Shown: positions 52,711-62,137, counted from the first letter of the stretch. The stretch: 64,000 nucleotides of DNA from Streptomyces sp. NBC_01231 (GCA_035999765.1 CP108521.1:5580001-5644000); one strand, 5' to 3'. The notes: a model not told the origin generated them from the letters alone. Made by a program: numbers and translations.

Positions 52711-53238
52711 ATGGACCTTGAGCGGCTTCGTCGCGAGTGCGAGGAGCGCGTGGACGCGCTCGGGCTGCCCCACCGCTTCAACACCCGGGACCTCTGTGAC
52801 GCCGTGGCGGAGAAGCGCGGCCGTCCCGTCATCCTCAGGCCCCTGAACACGCTCGGCGCGATCGACGCACCGTGCGGAATCCGCCTGGAGACGCCCGCCG
52901 CGGACCTCCTCTTCTACGAGGAGGGAACGTCCGCTCTGCACCAGAACCACATCCTCGCGCACGAGATCAGTCACATCATCTGCGACCACCCCGGCAGCCT
53001 GGAGCTGGACGCCGACACCTTGCGTGCCATCGGCTTCAACCCCACCCTCGTCCGGCGTATGCACGGACGCACGAGCTACTCCACGGACGACGAGCGCGAG
53101 GCCGAGATGATGGCCACCGTCATCCGCCAGCACATCTACCGCGGACGTGAACTGCCCCCCAGCGAGCCCGAGAAGGGCACCGAGCGCTGGGAGGCACTGT
53201 TCGCCAAACCGACCAGGAAGGGCCGTCGGCACCCATGA
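52711..53238 (+). CDS. ImmA/IrrE family metallopeptidase
   Basis: 175 residues. Zinc site HEISH (about 90) in ILAHEISHIICDHPG, and DEREAEMMATVI supplying the third ligand. In ImmA and IrrE such peptidases cut a partner XRE repressor. Start ATG 52711. Overlaps the next gene by 4 bp. Confidence 0.88.
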   Translation: MDLERLRRECEERVDALGLPHRFNTRDLCDAVAEKRGRPVILRPLNTLGAIDAPCGIRLETPAADLLFYEEGTSALHQNHILAHEISHIICDHPGSLELDADTLRAIGFNPTLVRRMHGRTSYSTDDEREAEMMATVIRQHIYRGRELPPSEPEKGTERWEALFAKPTRKGRRHP

Positions 53239-54458
53239 TCGACCTGTTGTTCTCGGGGGTGGCCATCGTGCTGTTCCTCGCCGCCGGTTACTGGGTCCGT
53301 GGGCGGGGCGGCCACAGACCCACCGGCACCTGGGCCATGGCCGCACTGCTGGTGTCCTTCGCTCTCGCCTTCTCCTCGTACGTGTCGTTCGTGGAGGGCG
53401 CCGTCGAAAGCGTCGTCCCCGACGGCGGCCGCCTCCTCAGCAACTCGTTCACGCTGGCCGCCGCGACCTCCGTCCTGGCGTTCATGTTCCAGCTCAACCT
53501 GGAGCCCGACGAGGCCCGACGAAGCATTCGGCTGCGGGTGCTCTTCCTCGGGATCTCCGTCGCCGGCATGGCGGTCCTGTTCACCGCCAGCCATATGAAC
53601 GACGACTCGCCCCAGCTGTACGCGCTCTACGTGCTGATCTACATCACGAATCTCGGGGTCACCGCGAAGGACTTCTGCAAGCAGACCTGGAAACAGTCCA
53701 CCCACTCGCGGCGCAGGAGCCAGCGCATCGGCCTGCGCGTCACTGCCGTCGGCTGCCTCTTCGCCCTGGTGTACGCCGCGTACAAAGTGGTCGGCCTGGT
53801 GTCCATCGGGCTCGAACTGGGCCTCCTCCCGCACGGCGTCCGTTGCTCGACGCCCGTCAGCCCGGTCCGCTGCGTGTTCAGCGTGACGGCGCCCGCCCTG
53901 GCCGTACTCCTCATCACCCTGGGTCTCACGCTCCCGGCGGTCGCCTGGCCGTTCAGCCAGTTCCTGCGCCGCCGATGGGAGGCGCGGTCCTTCGCCGCGC
54001 TCGCCCCGCTGTGGGAGGACATCTCCGGCGCGACACCCGAAGTCGTCCTGGGCTCCGGCGTGTTCCACGAGAAGGAGCACGCCGACGACTCCGATTTCTT
54101 CCTCCACCGTCGGGTGATCGAGATCAACGACGGCGGGCTCGCCCTTCGCCCCCACCGTTCCCCGCGAGTCCAGGAGACCGCCGAGCGGGCCGTCGCCGCA
54201 CGCGGCCTGGCAGGAACCCCGGAAGGAGACGCGATCGTGGAGGCCGCGATCCTGCGAGCCGCCGTACACGCGAAGAAGACCGGGAGCGAACCGCAGACAG
54301 CGGCCGCACCGCCGGCCCCGAGGACCGCCTCGCGGGCGGGCAACCTCCGCGCCGAGACCGAGTGGCTGCTTCTCGTCGCCCACGCCTACGCGCGGGACGA
54401 GACCTTACGTACCGTCACTGACGAACTGGCACCCTCGGGAACGGAACCGCAAGCATGA
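53235..54458 (+). CDS. MAB_1171c-type integral membrane protein
   Basis: 407 residues, about seven transmembrane helices in the first 235 (LLFSGVAIVLFLAAGYWV, WAMAALLVSFALAFSSYV, ITVRVLFL-like segment, VTAVGCLFALVYAAYKVVGL), then a cytoplasmic C-terminus of 170 residues (FFLHRRVIEINDGGLALRPH). The family name comes from Mycobacterium abscessus; function unknown. ATGA overlaps join it to the peptidase and the P450. Confidence 0.75.
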   Translation: MIDLLFSGVAIVLFLAAGYWVRGRGGHRPTGTWAMAALLVSFALAFSSYVSFVEGAVESVVPDGGRLLSNSFTLAAATSVLAFMFQLNLEPDEARRSIRLRVLFLGISVAGMAVLFTASHMNDDSPQLYALYVLIYITNLGVTAKDFCKQTWKQSTHSRRRSQRIGLRVTAVGCLFALVYAAYKVVGLVSIGLELGLLPHGVRCSTPVSPVRCVFSVTAPALAVLLITLGLTLPAVAWPFSQFLRRRWEARSFAALAPLWEDISGATPEVVLGSGVFHEKEHADDSDFFLHRRVIEINDGGLALRPHRSPRVQETAERAVAARGLAGTPEGDAIVEAAILRAAVHAKKTGSEPQTAAAPPAPRTASRAGNLRAETEWLLLVAHAYARDETLRTVTDELAPSGTEPQA

Positions 54459-55633
54459 CCGACCCACTGAAGGACCCGCGGTTCTTCGCCGACCCCTACC
54501 CCACCTACGCCCGGCTGCGAGACGCGGCGCCGGTGCAGAAGGTGCCCACCGGTTCAGGAGGGCGCTACAGCTACCTGATCACGGGCCACGCGGAGGCGCG
54601 GGAGGCATTCGCCGATCCTCGTCTGTCGAAGAACACCGTGCGGTTCTTCGCCGGCCGGCCGTCGCAGCGCGATCTCCATCCGGCCATCTCCCAGAACATG
54701 CTCGCCACCGATCCTCCGGAGCACGCGCGGCTGCGGTCCCTGGTGACGAAGGCATTCACCACCGGTGCCGTCGCGCGGTTGCGCCCCTCCATCGAAGGCC
54801 TGGTCGACGACCTGCTCGACGCCTGGCCGGACCACGGAACGGTGGACCTCGTCGCGAGCCTCGCGGTACCCCTACCGGTCACCGTCATCTGCGAGATGCT
54901 CGGGGTACCCGAATCCGACCGTCCACTCGTGCACACGTGGTCGAGTGATCTGTTCGCCGCCGGAGACCCCCGGCGCATCGACGCCGCCTCCCATGCCCTC
55001 GGCGACTACATGACCGACCTGGTCGCCGCCCGACGCGGCTCGCCCGGCGAGAGTCTGCTCGACGACCTCATCGCCGTACGCGACGGTCAGGACCGGCTGG
55101 ACGAGGACGAACTCGTATCGCTCGCCGTGCTCCTGCTCGTGGCCGGCCACGAGACCACCACCAACTTCATCGGCAACGCGGCGCTGGCTCTTCTGCAACA
55201 CCCGGATTCCCTGGCGAAGTTGAGGGCTGAGCCCGAGCGCCTCGGGAGCGCGCTGGACGAGTTGCTGCGGTTCGACTCGCCCGTCGGGATCGCCACGTTC
55301 CGCTACAGCACCGAAGAGCTCACCCTCGGTGGAACCGTGATCCCCGCAGGAGTCCCGGTACTCATCGCTCCTGGCGCGGCCAACCGCGACGCCGACCGCT
55401 TCCCCGCACCGGACCACCTCGACCTCGACCGTGACGCCACCGGCCACCTCGCCTTCGGCCACGGCATCCACAGATGCCTGGGAGCACCCCTGGCGCGAGC
55501 CGAAGCCGAACTCGCACTCCGGGCGGTCATGTCCCGCTTCCCCGACGTCCGGCTGGCTGTTCCCGCCGAGGAACTGGAGTGGCGGCACACGCGGTTGATG
55601 CGCGGCCTCGCATCACTGCCGCTGACCCTGTGA
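54455..55633 (+). CDS. cytochrome P450
   Basis: 392 residues, soluble bacterial class. I-helix AGHETTTNFIGN (about 230), ExxR-type region in the K-helix (LDELLRFD), haem loop FGHGIHRCLGAPLARAE with the cysteine ligand (about 340). No ferredoxin gene adjacent. Substrate unknown; coupled by 4-bp overlap to the membrane protein. Confidence 0.94.
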   Translation: MTDPLKDPRFFADPYPTYARLRDAAPVQKVPTGSGGRYSYLITGHAEAREAFADPRLSKNTVRFFAGRPSQRDLHPAISQNMLATDPPEHARLRSLVTKAFTTGAVARLRPSIEGLVDDLLDAWPDHGTVDLVASLAVPLPVTVICEMLGVPESDRPLVHTWSSDLFAAGDPRRIDAASHALGDYMTDLVAARRGSPGESLLDDLIAVRDGQDRLDEDELVSLAVLLLVAGHETTTNFIGNAALALLQHPDSLAKLRAEPERLGSALDELLRFDSPVGIATFRYSTEELTLGGTVIPAGVPVLIAPGAANRDADRFPAPDHLDLDRDATGHLAFGHGIHRCLGAPLARAEAELALRAVMSRFPDVRLAVPAEELEWRHTRLMRGLASLPLTL

Positions 55634-55731
55634 CGACGAGGGCATCAGAGGCCTGGGGCGTGGCAGACCTGCGGGACGGATTCCACCGACGGTCAACCAA
55701 CGGCCCACCGACGGTCAACCGACAGCCGGCG

Positions 55732-55776
55732 GACAGCCAGGAGAGCCAGGTGGCCGTGCTGGCTGCCCTGGCTGTC
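55732..55776 (+). terminator. terminator after the P450 operon
   Basis: GACAGCCAGG pairs with CCTGGCTGTC; AGCCAG/CTGGCT nested. Preceded by two copies of CCGACGGTCAACC (55687 and 55709). Confidence 0.7.
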
Positions 55777-55802
55777 CTGGCCGAAATGTGACATCCAACG
55801 CC

Positions 55803-55808
55803 TAGGCT
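55803..55808 (+). promoter_or_regulatory. -10 box close to a start codon
   Basis: TAGGCT ends 7 bases before ATG 55816, so transcription may start at the ATG (leaderless). No clear -35. Confidence 0.35.
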
Positions 55809-55815
55809 CTCCGGC

Positions 55816-56463
55816 ATGGCGAAGCGCAAGGTGCAGCGGCGGGCCCGGAAGATTCTGGGCGAGGATCCCGTCGCTCTGGTCTGGTGCGAGATCGGCAAGC
55901 CGATTCCCGTACCTCCCAAGGCGGTTCACCGGGCAGCGGGCAAAGGACGACTGAAGCCGGGACATCCGTGGCTGCTGTACGTCGGCGGTGTCGTGTTCTT
56001 CTTCATCGTCGTACCGATGATGCTCGTCGACAAACTCGGCGATGTGCTGGGCGGGCAGCCTGCCTCCGGCGAGGGAAACTCCACCCGTCGCGCCGCCACG
56101 AACGGCCGCCCTGCCAACGACCCGACCAGCGCCATCTTCGACGGCGACTGGAACCTGACCGCAGGACAGTTGCTGTTGCGCTGGTACGGCCACTCGCCCA
56201 ACCCCAAACGCCTGGTGCTGCTGGCCCGCGACCGCGTCTGCCTGGCCGCCTCCCCGCGCCGCACCATGTCGCCCACCAAAGCAGACGACTTCCGGACCTT
56301 CGCGGAGTTCTCCTCCGGTGAGGCCCGCATCGAGGCCGAGCCGGGCCAGCCGCGAGGCTACGCCACCTTCAGGCTCCGCTTCCCCGACGGCTCCTGGCTG
56401 GAACTCGCCCGCCTGGCCGAGCCGGACGACGCGGACCACTTCCTCCGCACGGTCAGCACGTGA
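55816..56463 (+). CDS. membrane-anchored hypothetical protein, 215 aa
   Basis: Basic N-terminus (MAKRKVQRRARKILGED), one transmembrane helix (about 54-75, LLYVGGVVFFFIVVPMMLVD) and a C-terminal domain with WYGHSPNPKRLVLLARDRVC. No family recognised. Confidence 0.65.
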   Translation: MAKRKVQRRARKILGEDPVALVWCEIGKPIPVPPKAVHRAAGKGRLKPGHPWLLYVGGVVFFFIVVPMMLVDKLGDVLGGQPASGEGNSTRRAATNGRPANDPTSAIFDGDWNLTAGQLLLRWYGHSPNPKRLVLLARDRVCLAASPRRTMSPTKADDFRTFAEFSSGEARIEAEPGQPRGYATFRLRFPDGSWLELARLAEPDDADHFLRTVST

Positions 56464-56618
56464 CCTGTTCCTCCACCCGCTCCGCCCGGCGGACGCCCGT
56501 CGCCCCTACCGCAGTGAGGCGCCCACGCTCCCTCTGGTGCCGGGCCGTTGTCGGTGGCGCTTGCTAGTTTGGCCGGTGGAGTGAGACCGGTCAGAGAACC
56601 TTCGAGGTCCGCGGTCAA

Positions 56619-56689
56619 GGGGGGTGGGCATAAAGGTCCCCGGGAGCCACCTCGGGACCATGTGTGCAGGCCGTGGATCCCCACCCCCC
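56619..56689. other. nested long inverted repeat in an intergenic region
   Basis: GGGGGGTGGG (56619-56628) pairs with CCCACCCCCC (56680-56689); inside, GGTCCC (56635-56640) pairs with GGGACC (56654-56659). In the 285-bp gap between the gene ending at 56463 and the convergent gene ending at 56749. May be a structured RNA or terminator. Confidence 0.45.
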
Positions 56690-56748
56690 TCATTCCCTTA
56701 TAACATCGTCCCTTCATTCCCTCATGGCTCGCCGTGTCCGCGGCTGAA

Positions 56749-57090
56749 CTAGATCTCGATGTCGGCCTCGGGGGCAGCCCCTGCCTGGTAGCGGCCGGTG
56801 AGGACCCGTTCCCGCAGGTGCTCGATGTAGAGGGCGATCTTGATCTCCAGTGGGAAATCGGGCGGCCAGATCTGGCGCTCGTAGCGGAAGTGGTGGCCGC
56901 GGAAGGAGAAGCGGGTCTCCGCGTGGACCGAGACTTTCCTGTCCACGATGGCGAAGTGCTCCAGCCGCCCGCCCACCAAGCCCGGGAGCCGATCCGGGAC
57001 GAAGAGTTCGTCGAGCCCTTCGCGTACGAGGGCGCGGAAGCGCTCGACGTACTCGTCCCGGGTCTCGTTCACGTCCACGGGTGACATCAT
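56749..57090 (-). CDS. hypothetical protein, 113 aa
   Basis: Acidic soluble protein (DEYVERFRALVREGLDELFV, HHFRYERQIWPPDFPLEIKI). AAGG lies 7 bases before ATG 57090. No family recognised; the frame upstream to 57219 is non-coding in character. Confidence 0.6.
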   Translation of the reverse strand: MMSPVDVNETRDEYVERFRALVREGLDELFVPDRLPGLVGGRLEHFAIVDRKVSVHAETRFSFRGHHFRYERQIWPPDFPLEIKIALYIEHLRERVLTGRYQAGAAPEADIEI

Positions 57091-57341
57091 CCGACGCCTT
57101 CTGAGGTCTGCACGCGGATATCGGCAAGCGCCGCAGTTGTGGACCGCGTCGGCGGCCACGGTCTGACCCTCCTGCCGGACGAAGGCCCACCGGGGCCTTG
57201 TGCTCCTGGGACGGAACACCCGTGCCGTGGTGAGCGCGCAGACACCTGGGAGAGCTCAGCGGCGGTAGTCGTCCTCGAGATGCAACCGTTTTGCGCGAAG
57301 CGCATGATGAGCAGAGAGTTCCCTCCTTGGAGGTGATGAGG

Positions 57342-57767
57342 ATGCGACGTGCGTTCCCCGCCGCAGCGGCCCTGGCTCTTCCCATTGCCCTTGCGGGAGC
57401 GCCGGCTGTCGCGGCATCCCACGGTGCTTCTGCGACCGCCACAGTGTCCAGCACTCAAGCGGCACACAAGTTGAACCATCCAGGAAACCTCGTGGCTCAG
57501 GGACCGAGCGACATATGCAACTACACCAAGAGTCGGCCGAGTCTTCAGCAGGGGGCATCGGGGCCAGCAGTTCAACAAGCCCAGTGCTATCTGAATCAGG
57601 CCATAGGCGCAGGCCTGGACGAGGACGGAGACTTTGGCCGGCTCACGCAGACCGCAACGAAAAACTTCCAGCAATGTGCCGACATCGTCGTAGACGGGCG
57701 CATCGGAGCGCAAACTTGGTCGTTCCTGTCCTTCTGGGCCAACTCCCCAGGGGGTCCCTTCTGTTGA
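57342..57767 (+). CDS. secreted peptidoglycan-binding protein
   Basis: 141 residues. Signal peptide about 1-26 (MRRAFPAAAALALPIALAGA) then a PG_binding_1 domain: SLQQGASGPAVQQAQCYLNQ and DEDGDFGRLTQTATKNFQQC, VVDGRIGAQTWSFL. Start ATG 57342 (GGAGG at 8 bases) preferred over ATG 57336. Probable cell-wall-binding role. Confidence 0.82.
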   Translation: MRRAFPAAAALALPIALAGAPAVAASHGASATATVSSTQAAHKLNHPGNLVAQGPSDICNYTKSRPSLQQGASGPAVQQAQCYLNQAIGAGLDEDGDFGRLTQTATKNFQQCADIVVDGRIGAQTWSFLSFWANSPGGPFC

Positions 57768-57918
57768 TGGGGCACGGGGCTTAGTGGTCCTGTAGAAGGA
57801 GCAGCGTCCATGCGTGCCAAACGACCTTGCCTTTGGGCTCGGTTCAGTGCTACTCGCGCCCCCGCAAGCAGGGCGTACGCAGTGGCCGCAGCAGGTTTCA
57901 CCCGGCAGGATCAATGTC

Positions 57919-58491
57919 ATGGACTATCGACATGCCGTTGCGGCCGATGCCCCGGCCATGGCTGAACTGTTCGCGGCCAATCACCATGACGCGCTCACGG
58001 AGCAGGAGCGTGCGAGGCAGGGCTTCGTGCAGGGCGGCTTCGATGCCGACACACTTCGCTCGATGGCCGAGAACGGGAGCCTGCTCGTCGCGGACGATGA
58101 CGGACGCCTGGCCGGCCTGCTCGGGCTGGCTTCCCCGGAGAACATGCCCAGTCCGCCCCCGCCGGTCCAGGCACTGCTGGATGCGCAGGATTCGCTGGAG
58201 TGGGAAGGACGCCCGCTCCGGTCCACGCCCTTCCTGCTCTACGGGCCTGTGGTGGTCGCCGCCGCCTACCGCGGGAAGGGAGTGGCCCGGGGACTGTTCG
58301 CTGCGGCACTACATGCAGCCTCAGGACGCGCCGAGGCCATGGTCGCCTTCATCGAACTGGCCAACCAGGCGTCGTGGAGAGTCCACGTGGACGGCTTCGG
58401 CATGACCCCCCTGGGAGAGTTCACCATCGGCGACCGTGCCTACGGTGTCGTCGGTGCGTCCACCCGACCGGCGGCGACGCCTGGGACCTGA
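57919..58491 (+). CDS. GNAT family acetyltransferase-like protein
   Basis: 190 residues. Acetyl-CoA site VVAAAYRGKGVARGLFAAAL (about 112-131), N-terminal AVAADAPAMAELFAANH, VHVDGFGMTPLGEFTI at the end. Substrate unknown. ATG 57919 with AGGA upstream. Adjacent to degraded WXG100/RHS sequence. Confidence 0.78.
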   Translation: MDYRHAVAADAPAMAELFAANHHDALTEQERARQGFVQGGFDADTLRSMAENGSLLVADDDGRLAGLLGLASPENMPSPPPPVQALLDAQDSLEWEGRPLRSTPFLLYGPVVVAAAYRGKGVARGLFAAALHAASGRAEAMVAFIELANQASWRVHVDGFGMTPLGEFTIGDRAYGVVGASTRPAATPGT

Positions 58492-58510
58492 GCAACCCCC
58501 TGACCGCCAT

Positions 58511-58654
58511 CTCATCAAGACCCTGGACGGTCTGGGCGAGCCCTGGGGCCACGACGAGCAGGGCGACAAGTTCGGCAACGCCTACAAACCGCAGCAGAAG
58601 AAGATCGAGAGCGGGGCGGGCGTGCTGGTGCTCGGCCTGACGAGCCGCGACGCG
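58511..58654 (+). pseudogene. WXG100/ESX-like protein, C-terminal remnant
   Basis: LIKTLDGLGEPWGHDEQGDK and GNAYKPQQKKIESGAGVLVL resemble the second half of WXG100-like proteins found upstream of polymorphic toxins. No start codon or first half; it runs into the RHS remnant. Confidence 0.55.
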
Positions 58655-58655
58655 C

Positions 58656-59937
58656 ACCGATCCCGAGGGCGCCCACTACGCATTCGCCTATGACACCGAA
58701 CTACGTCTCACGGCCGTCACCAACCCCCAAGGCCTGCGATGGAGCTACACCTACGACGCAGCGGGCCGCCTGATCGCAGAGACCGATTTCAACGGCCGCA
58801 CCATCACCTACGCGCACGATGCGGCAGGCCGCCTCACCACTCGAACCAACGGCGCAGGCGAGTCCCTCCACTACGTCCGGGACGCCCTGGGCCAAGTCGT
58901 TGAACAGCGCGGCGAGGCAGGTGACATCTCGACGTACGCCTACGATCCCAGCGGAGCCCTCAGCCGCGCCACCAACGCCGACGCCGAAGTGGTGCTGACG
59001 TACGACGCGTTGGGCCGCTTGTTGTCGGACAGCGTCAACAGCCGCACCACGCTGTACACATACGACGCCCTGGGGCAGCGCACCAGTCGCGTCACCCCCA
59101 CCGGCCTGGCCACCGACTGGACGTATGACGCGGCGGGGCGCCTCGCCGGACTCCACTCGGAGCACGGTTCGCTGGCCTTCACATACGACGCGGCGGGACG
59201 CGAGACCCAGCGACGGATCGGCGTCGGCGCCATCCTTACCCAGGGCTGGGACAGCGCCGACCGCCTCACCACGCAGACCCTGAGCGCCCCGACCTCGGCC
59301 CCGGACGCCGAAGGCCTGCTCCAACACCGCAGCTACGCCTACCGCACCCGACGGCTACGTCTCCGAGATCCGCGAGCTCACCTCCGGCACTCGACGCTTC
59401 GACCTCGACGCGGCCGGCCGGGCCACAGCGGTCCGTGCCCTCGGCTGGTCCGAGACCCACGTGTACGACACCACGGGCAACCTCACGCGGGCCACCGCTC
59501 CAGGCCACCCAGAGCCCGACGGACGCTCCTTCACCGGCACGCTCCTGCGCACCGCGGGCCGCACCGCGTACGCACACGATGCTCAGGGCCGCCTGGTCCG
59601 CAAGACCCGCAAACTACTCAACGGCCAGACCCGAATCTGGTCCTACACGTGGGAAGCGGAAGACCGCCTCACCGCAACAACCACTCCGGACGGAGAGTGC
59701 TGGCAATACACGTACGACCCACTGGGCCGTCGCATCTCCAAACGCCGTGAGGCCACCGACAGCTGCGCAGCCTCGACAACTGACTTCAGCTGGGACGACA
59801 CCCGGATCGCAGAGCAGACTGGGACGGATGGGCGAGTCACGACCTGGGCCTACACACTTGATGGCAGTCTCGGCAAAATCAAGCACTGGAGGAGGGCGCT
59901 CCTCGTCATACACAGCGAACAAGAGCAGGTTCAGTGA
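58656..59937 (+). pseudogene. RHS/YD-repeat protein, frameshifted and truncated
   Basis: Nine or more YD-type repeats, for example WSYTYDAAGRLIAETDFNGR, ITYAHDAAGRLTTRTNGAGE, LYTYDALGQRTSRVTPTG. A one-base insertion near 59348 shifts the frame (YAYR / PDGYVSEIRELTSG). The end (GKIKHWRRALLVIHSEQ) is unrelated, so the toxin tip is gone. No start codon. Confidence 0.8.
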
Positions 59938-59979
59938 TGCGCGGAGTTGTCACCTTGACGCCCCTGGGTCGCGCCTGCT

Positions 59980-60232
59980 CGGCTCCGCCTTCCGCCAGGC
60001 GCTCAAGGAGGCCGAGGGGATCAATGCCGACGACTGGACGCCCCGGGAGCTCCGGCACAGCTTCGTGTCCCTGCTCTCCGACCGAGGCGTTCCCCTGGAG
60101 GAGATTTCCCGTCTCGTCGGCCACTCCGGCACGGCCGTGACCGAGGAGGTCTACAGGAAGCAGATCCGCCCCGTGATCCAGACCGGTGCCGTGGTCATGG
60201 ACGGCATCTTCAAGCGTGCTCCGGAGCGGTAG
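59980..60232 (+). pseudogene. tyrosine recombinase (integrase), C-terminal remnant
   Basis: Reads DDWTPRELRHSFVSLLSDRG, VPLEEISRLVGHSGTAV, then EEVYRKQIRPVIQTGAVVMD, containing the RxxRH, H and catalytic Y of the family; residues before this are missing and the frame merges with the RHS sequence. Ends 78 bp before tRNA-Pro, as integrases do at tRNA attachment sites. Confidence 0.8.
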
Positions 60233-60259
60233 TCACGCAGATAGACACGCAGCAATGCC

Positions 60260-60292
60260 AGAGGGCCCTTACCTACCCGGTAAGGGCCCTCT
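60260..60292. terminator. perfect 14-bp hairpin beside tRNA-Pro
   Basis: AGAGGGCCCTTACC and GGTAAGGGCCCTCT around a 5-base loop. Terminates tRNA-Pro on the minus strand or the integrase remnant on the plus strand. Confidence 0.8.
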
Positions 60293-60309
60293 GACCTGCT
60301 ACTTAGCTG

Positions 60310-60383
60310 TCGGGGTGGCGGGATTTGAACCCACGACCTCTTCGTCCCGAACGAAGCGCGCTGCCAAGCTGCGCTACACCCCG
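60310..60383 (-). tRNA. tRNA-Pro (anticodon CGG)
   Basis: 74 nt: acceptor CGGGGTG/CACCCCG, D arm GCGC/GCGC, anticodon arm CTTCG-TTCGGGA-CGAAG with CGG at 34-36, T arm GTGGG-TTCAAAT-CCCGC, discriminator A; CCA not encoded. Its 3-prime end faces the integrase remnant, so it probably served as an attB. Confidence 0.97.
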
Positions 60384-60577
60384 ATTGTCGCTGCTCGTCG
60401 CGGCGACGTCGTTTACTTTAGCCCACTGGTGGCCGGAGACGAAATCCGGTTTTCGTGCGGTGGTGACTGGGGGGGGGGCTGGGGTTCGGGCGGGGGTGGC
60501 CGAGGTGGAGGCGGCCGGAGGCTTGAGGAGCAGCCGACGGCTCCAGGCCCGGCTGACTCCACCTCGGCCCGACCGAG

Positions 60578-60653
60578 TACGCCCGGTCCGACCGAGTACG
60601 CCCGGTCCGATCGACTACGCCCGGTCCGATCGACTACGCCCGGCCCAGTCGGC
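60578..60653. repeat. four 19-bp tandem repeats at the phosphoesterase stop
   Basis: Units TACGCCCGGTCCGACCGAG/TACGCCCGGTCCGATCGAC at 60578, 60597, 60616 and 60635 (last degenerate), abutting the stop codon at 60653. A G-run and glycine-coding-like purine tract fill the rest of 60384-60577; no gene seen. Confidence 0.8.
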
Positions 60654-61579
60654 TACTCCCGCCCCACCAACGTCAGCAGCGTGACCTCCGGCGGGCAGGC
60701 GAAGCGGACCGGGGTGTAGCGGTTCGTGCCGCAGCCCGCCGATACGTGGAGGTAGGCCGTACGGCCATCCGCCGAGTGCTTCGACAGGCCCTTGACCCGG
60801 TCCACGTCCAGGTCGCAGTTGGTGACGAACGCGCCGTAGAAGGGGAGGCACAGCTGGCCCCCATGGGTGTGGCCGGCCAGGATCAGCGGATAGCCGTCCG
60901 CCGTGAACGCGTCCAGAACCCGCAGGTAGGGGGCGTGGACGACGCCCATCGAGAAGTCGGCGGCGCCCGACGGGCCGCCGGCCACCTCCGTGTAGCGGTC
61001 CCGCTTGATGTGCGGGTCGTCCAGGCCCGTCAGCTCGATCGACACGCCCTCGATCTTCAGCGCGCCGCGGGTGTTGGTCAGGTTCTGCCAGCCCGCCGCG
61101 TCGAAGCCGTCGCGCAGGTCCTCCCACGGGTTGTGGACGGCGTTGACGGCGGGAGTGTTGCCGTTCAGTCCGTGGCGGCCCTGGGCCTTCTCGAACAAGT
61201 ACCGGGCGGGGTTGCGGAGTTTGGGGCCGTAGTAGTCGTTGGAGCCGAAGACGTACGCGCCCGGGAACTCCATCAGCGGCCCGAGTGCGTCCAGGACCTC
61301 CGGCACGCCCTCCGGGTCGGAGAGGTTGTCCCCGGTGTTGATCACGAAGTCGGGGCGCAGGCCCGCCAGCGAGCGCAGCCAGCGCTGCTTCTTGTGCTGG
61401 CCGCCGACCATGTGGATGTCGGAGACCTGGAGTACGCGCAGGGGGCGCATTCCGGAGGGGAGGACGGGGACCGTCACTCGTCGGAGGCGGAAGGAGCGGG
61501 CCTCGAAGCCCGCCGCGTACACCAGACCGGCGGCGCCAGCCGCCGCGATCGACAGAGGTACTCCGTATCGCGCGCGCAT
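60653..61579 (-). CDS. metallophosphoesterase
   Basis: 308 residues. Calcineurin-like metal motifs in order: DIH (VSDIHMVGG, about 54), GDN (NTGDNLSD), GSND (VFGSNDYYG) and GHTHGGQ (about 245). One N-terminal membrane anchor (about 5-25, YGVPLSIAAAGAAGLVYAAG). Probably hydrolyses lipid or nucleotide phosphates near the membrane. Confidence 0.9.
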   Translation of the reverse strand: MRARYGVPLSIAAAGAAGLVYAAGFEARSFRLRRVTVPVLPSGMRPLRVLQVSDIHMVGGQHKKQRWLRSLAGLRPDFVINTGDNLSDPEGVPEVLDALGPLMEFPGAYVFGSNDYYGPKLRNPARYLFEKAQGRHGLNGNTPAVNAVHNPWEDLRDGFDAAGWQNLTNTRGALKIEGVSIELTGLDDPHIKRDRYTEVAGGPSGAADFSMGVVHAPYLRVLDAFTADGYPLILAGHTHGGQLCLPFYGAFVTNCDLDVDRVKGLSKHSADGRTAYLHVSAGCGTNRYTPVRFACPPEVTLLTLVGRE

Positions 61580-61672
61580 ACGTCCATCGTGTCAGACCCC
61601 GCCCGGGCCCCGTGCCCACAGCCCCTTAAATGAGCGGGCGTCCGGGCCGCGACACCTGCGACAATCAAACCC

Positions 61673-62137
61673 ATGACCACGCTCAAGTCGAAGCTGCAGG
61701 ACGACCTCAACTCCGCCATCAAGGAGCGCGACGAGCTGCGCTCCTCGACGCTCCGGCTGACGCTCGCCGCGATCACCAAGGAGGAGGTCGCGGGCAAGAC
61801 CAAGCGCGAGCTCTCCGACGACGAGGTGCAGAAGGTGATCACCCGCGAGGCGAAGAAGCGCCGCGAGGCCGCGGACGCCTTCGCGCAGGGCGGTCGCCCG
61901 GAGAGCGCCGAGCGGGAGAAGGCGGAGGGCGAGGTCCTCGCCGCGTACCTGCCCAAGCAGCTGTCCGACGAGGAGCTGCACGAGATCGTCACCCAGGCCG
62001 TCGGGGAGGCGAAGGCGGCCGGCGCCGAGGGCCCGCGAGCCATGGGCGCGGTCATGAAGATCGTGAACCCGAAGGTGGCCGGCCAGGCCGAGGGCGGCCG
62101 CGTCGCCGCCATCGTGAAGAAGCTCCTCGCCGGCTGA
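61673..62137 (+). CDS. GatB/YqeY domain-containing protein
   Basis: 154 residues, all-helical YqeY fold: LRLTLAAITKEEVAGKTKRE, YLPKQLSDEELHEIVTQAVG, MGAVMKIVNPKVAGQAEGGR. Related to the tail of tRNA amidotransferase GatB, function unclear. Convergent with the penicillin-binding protein. Confidence 0.92.
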   Translation: MTTLKSKLQDDLNSAIKERDELRSSTLRLTLAAITKEEVAGKTKRELSDDEVQKVITREAKKRREAADAFAQGGRPESAEREKAEGEVLAAYLPKQLSDEELHEIVTQAVGEAKAAGAEGPRAMGAVMKIVNPKVAGQAEGGRVAAIVKKLLAG

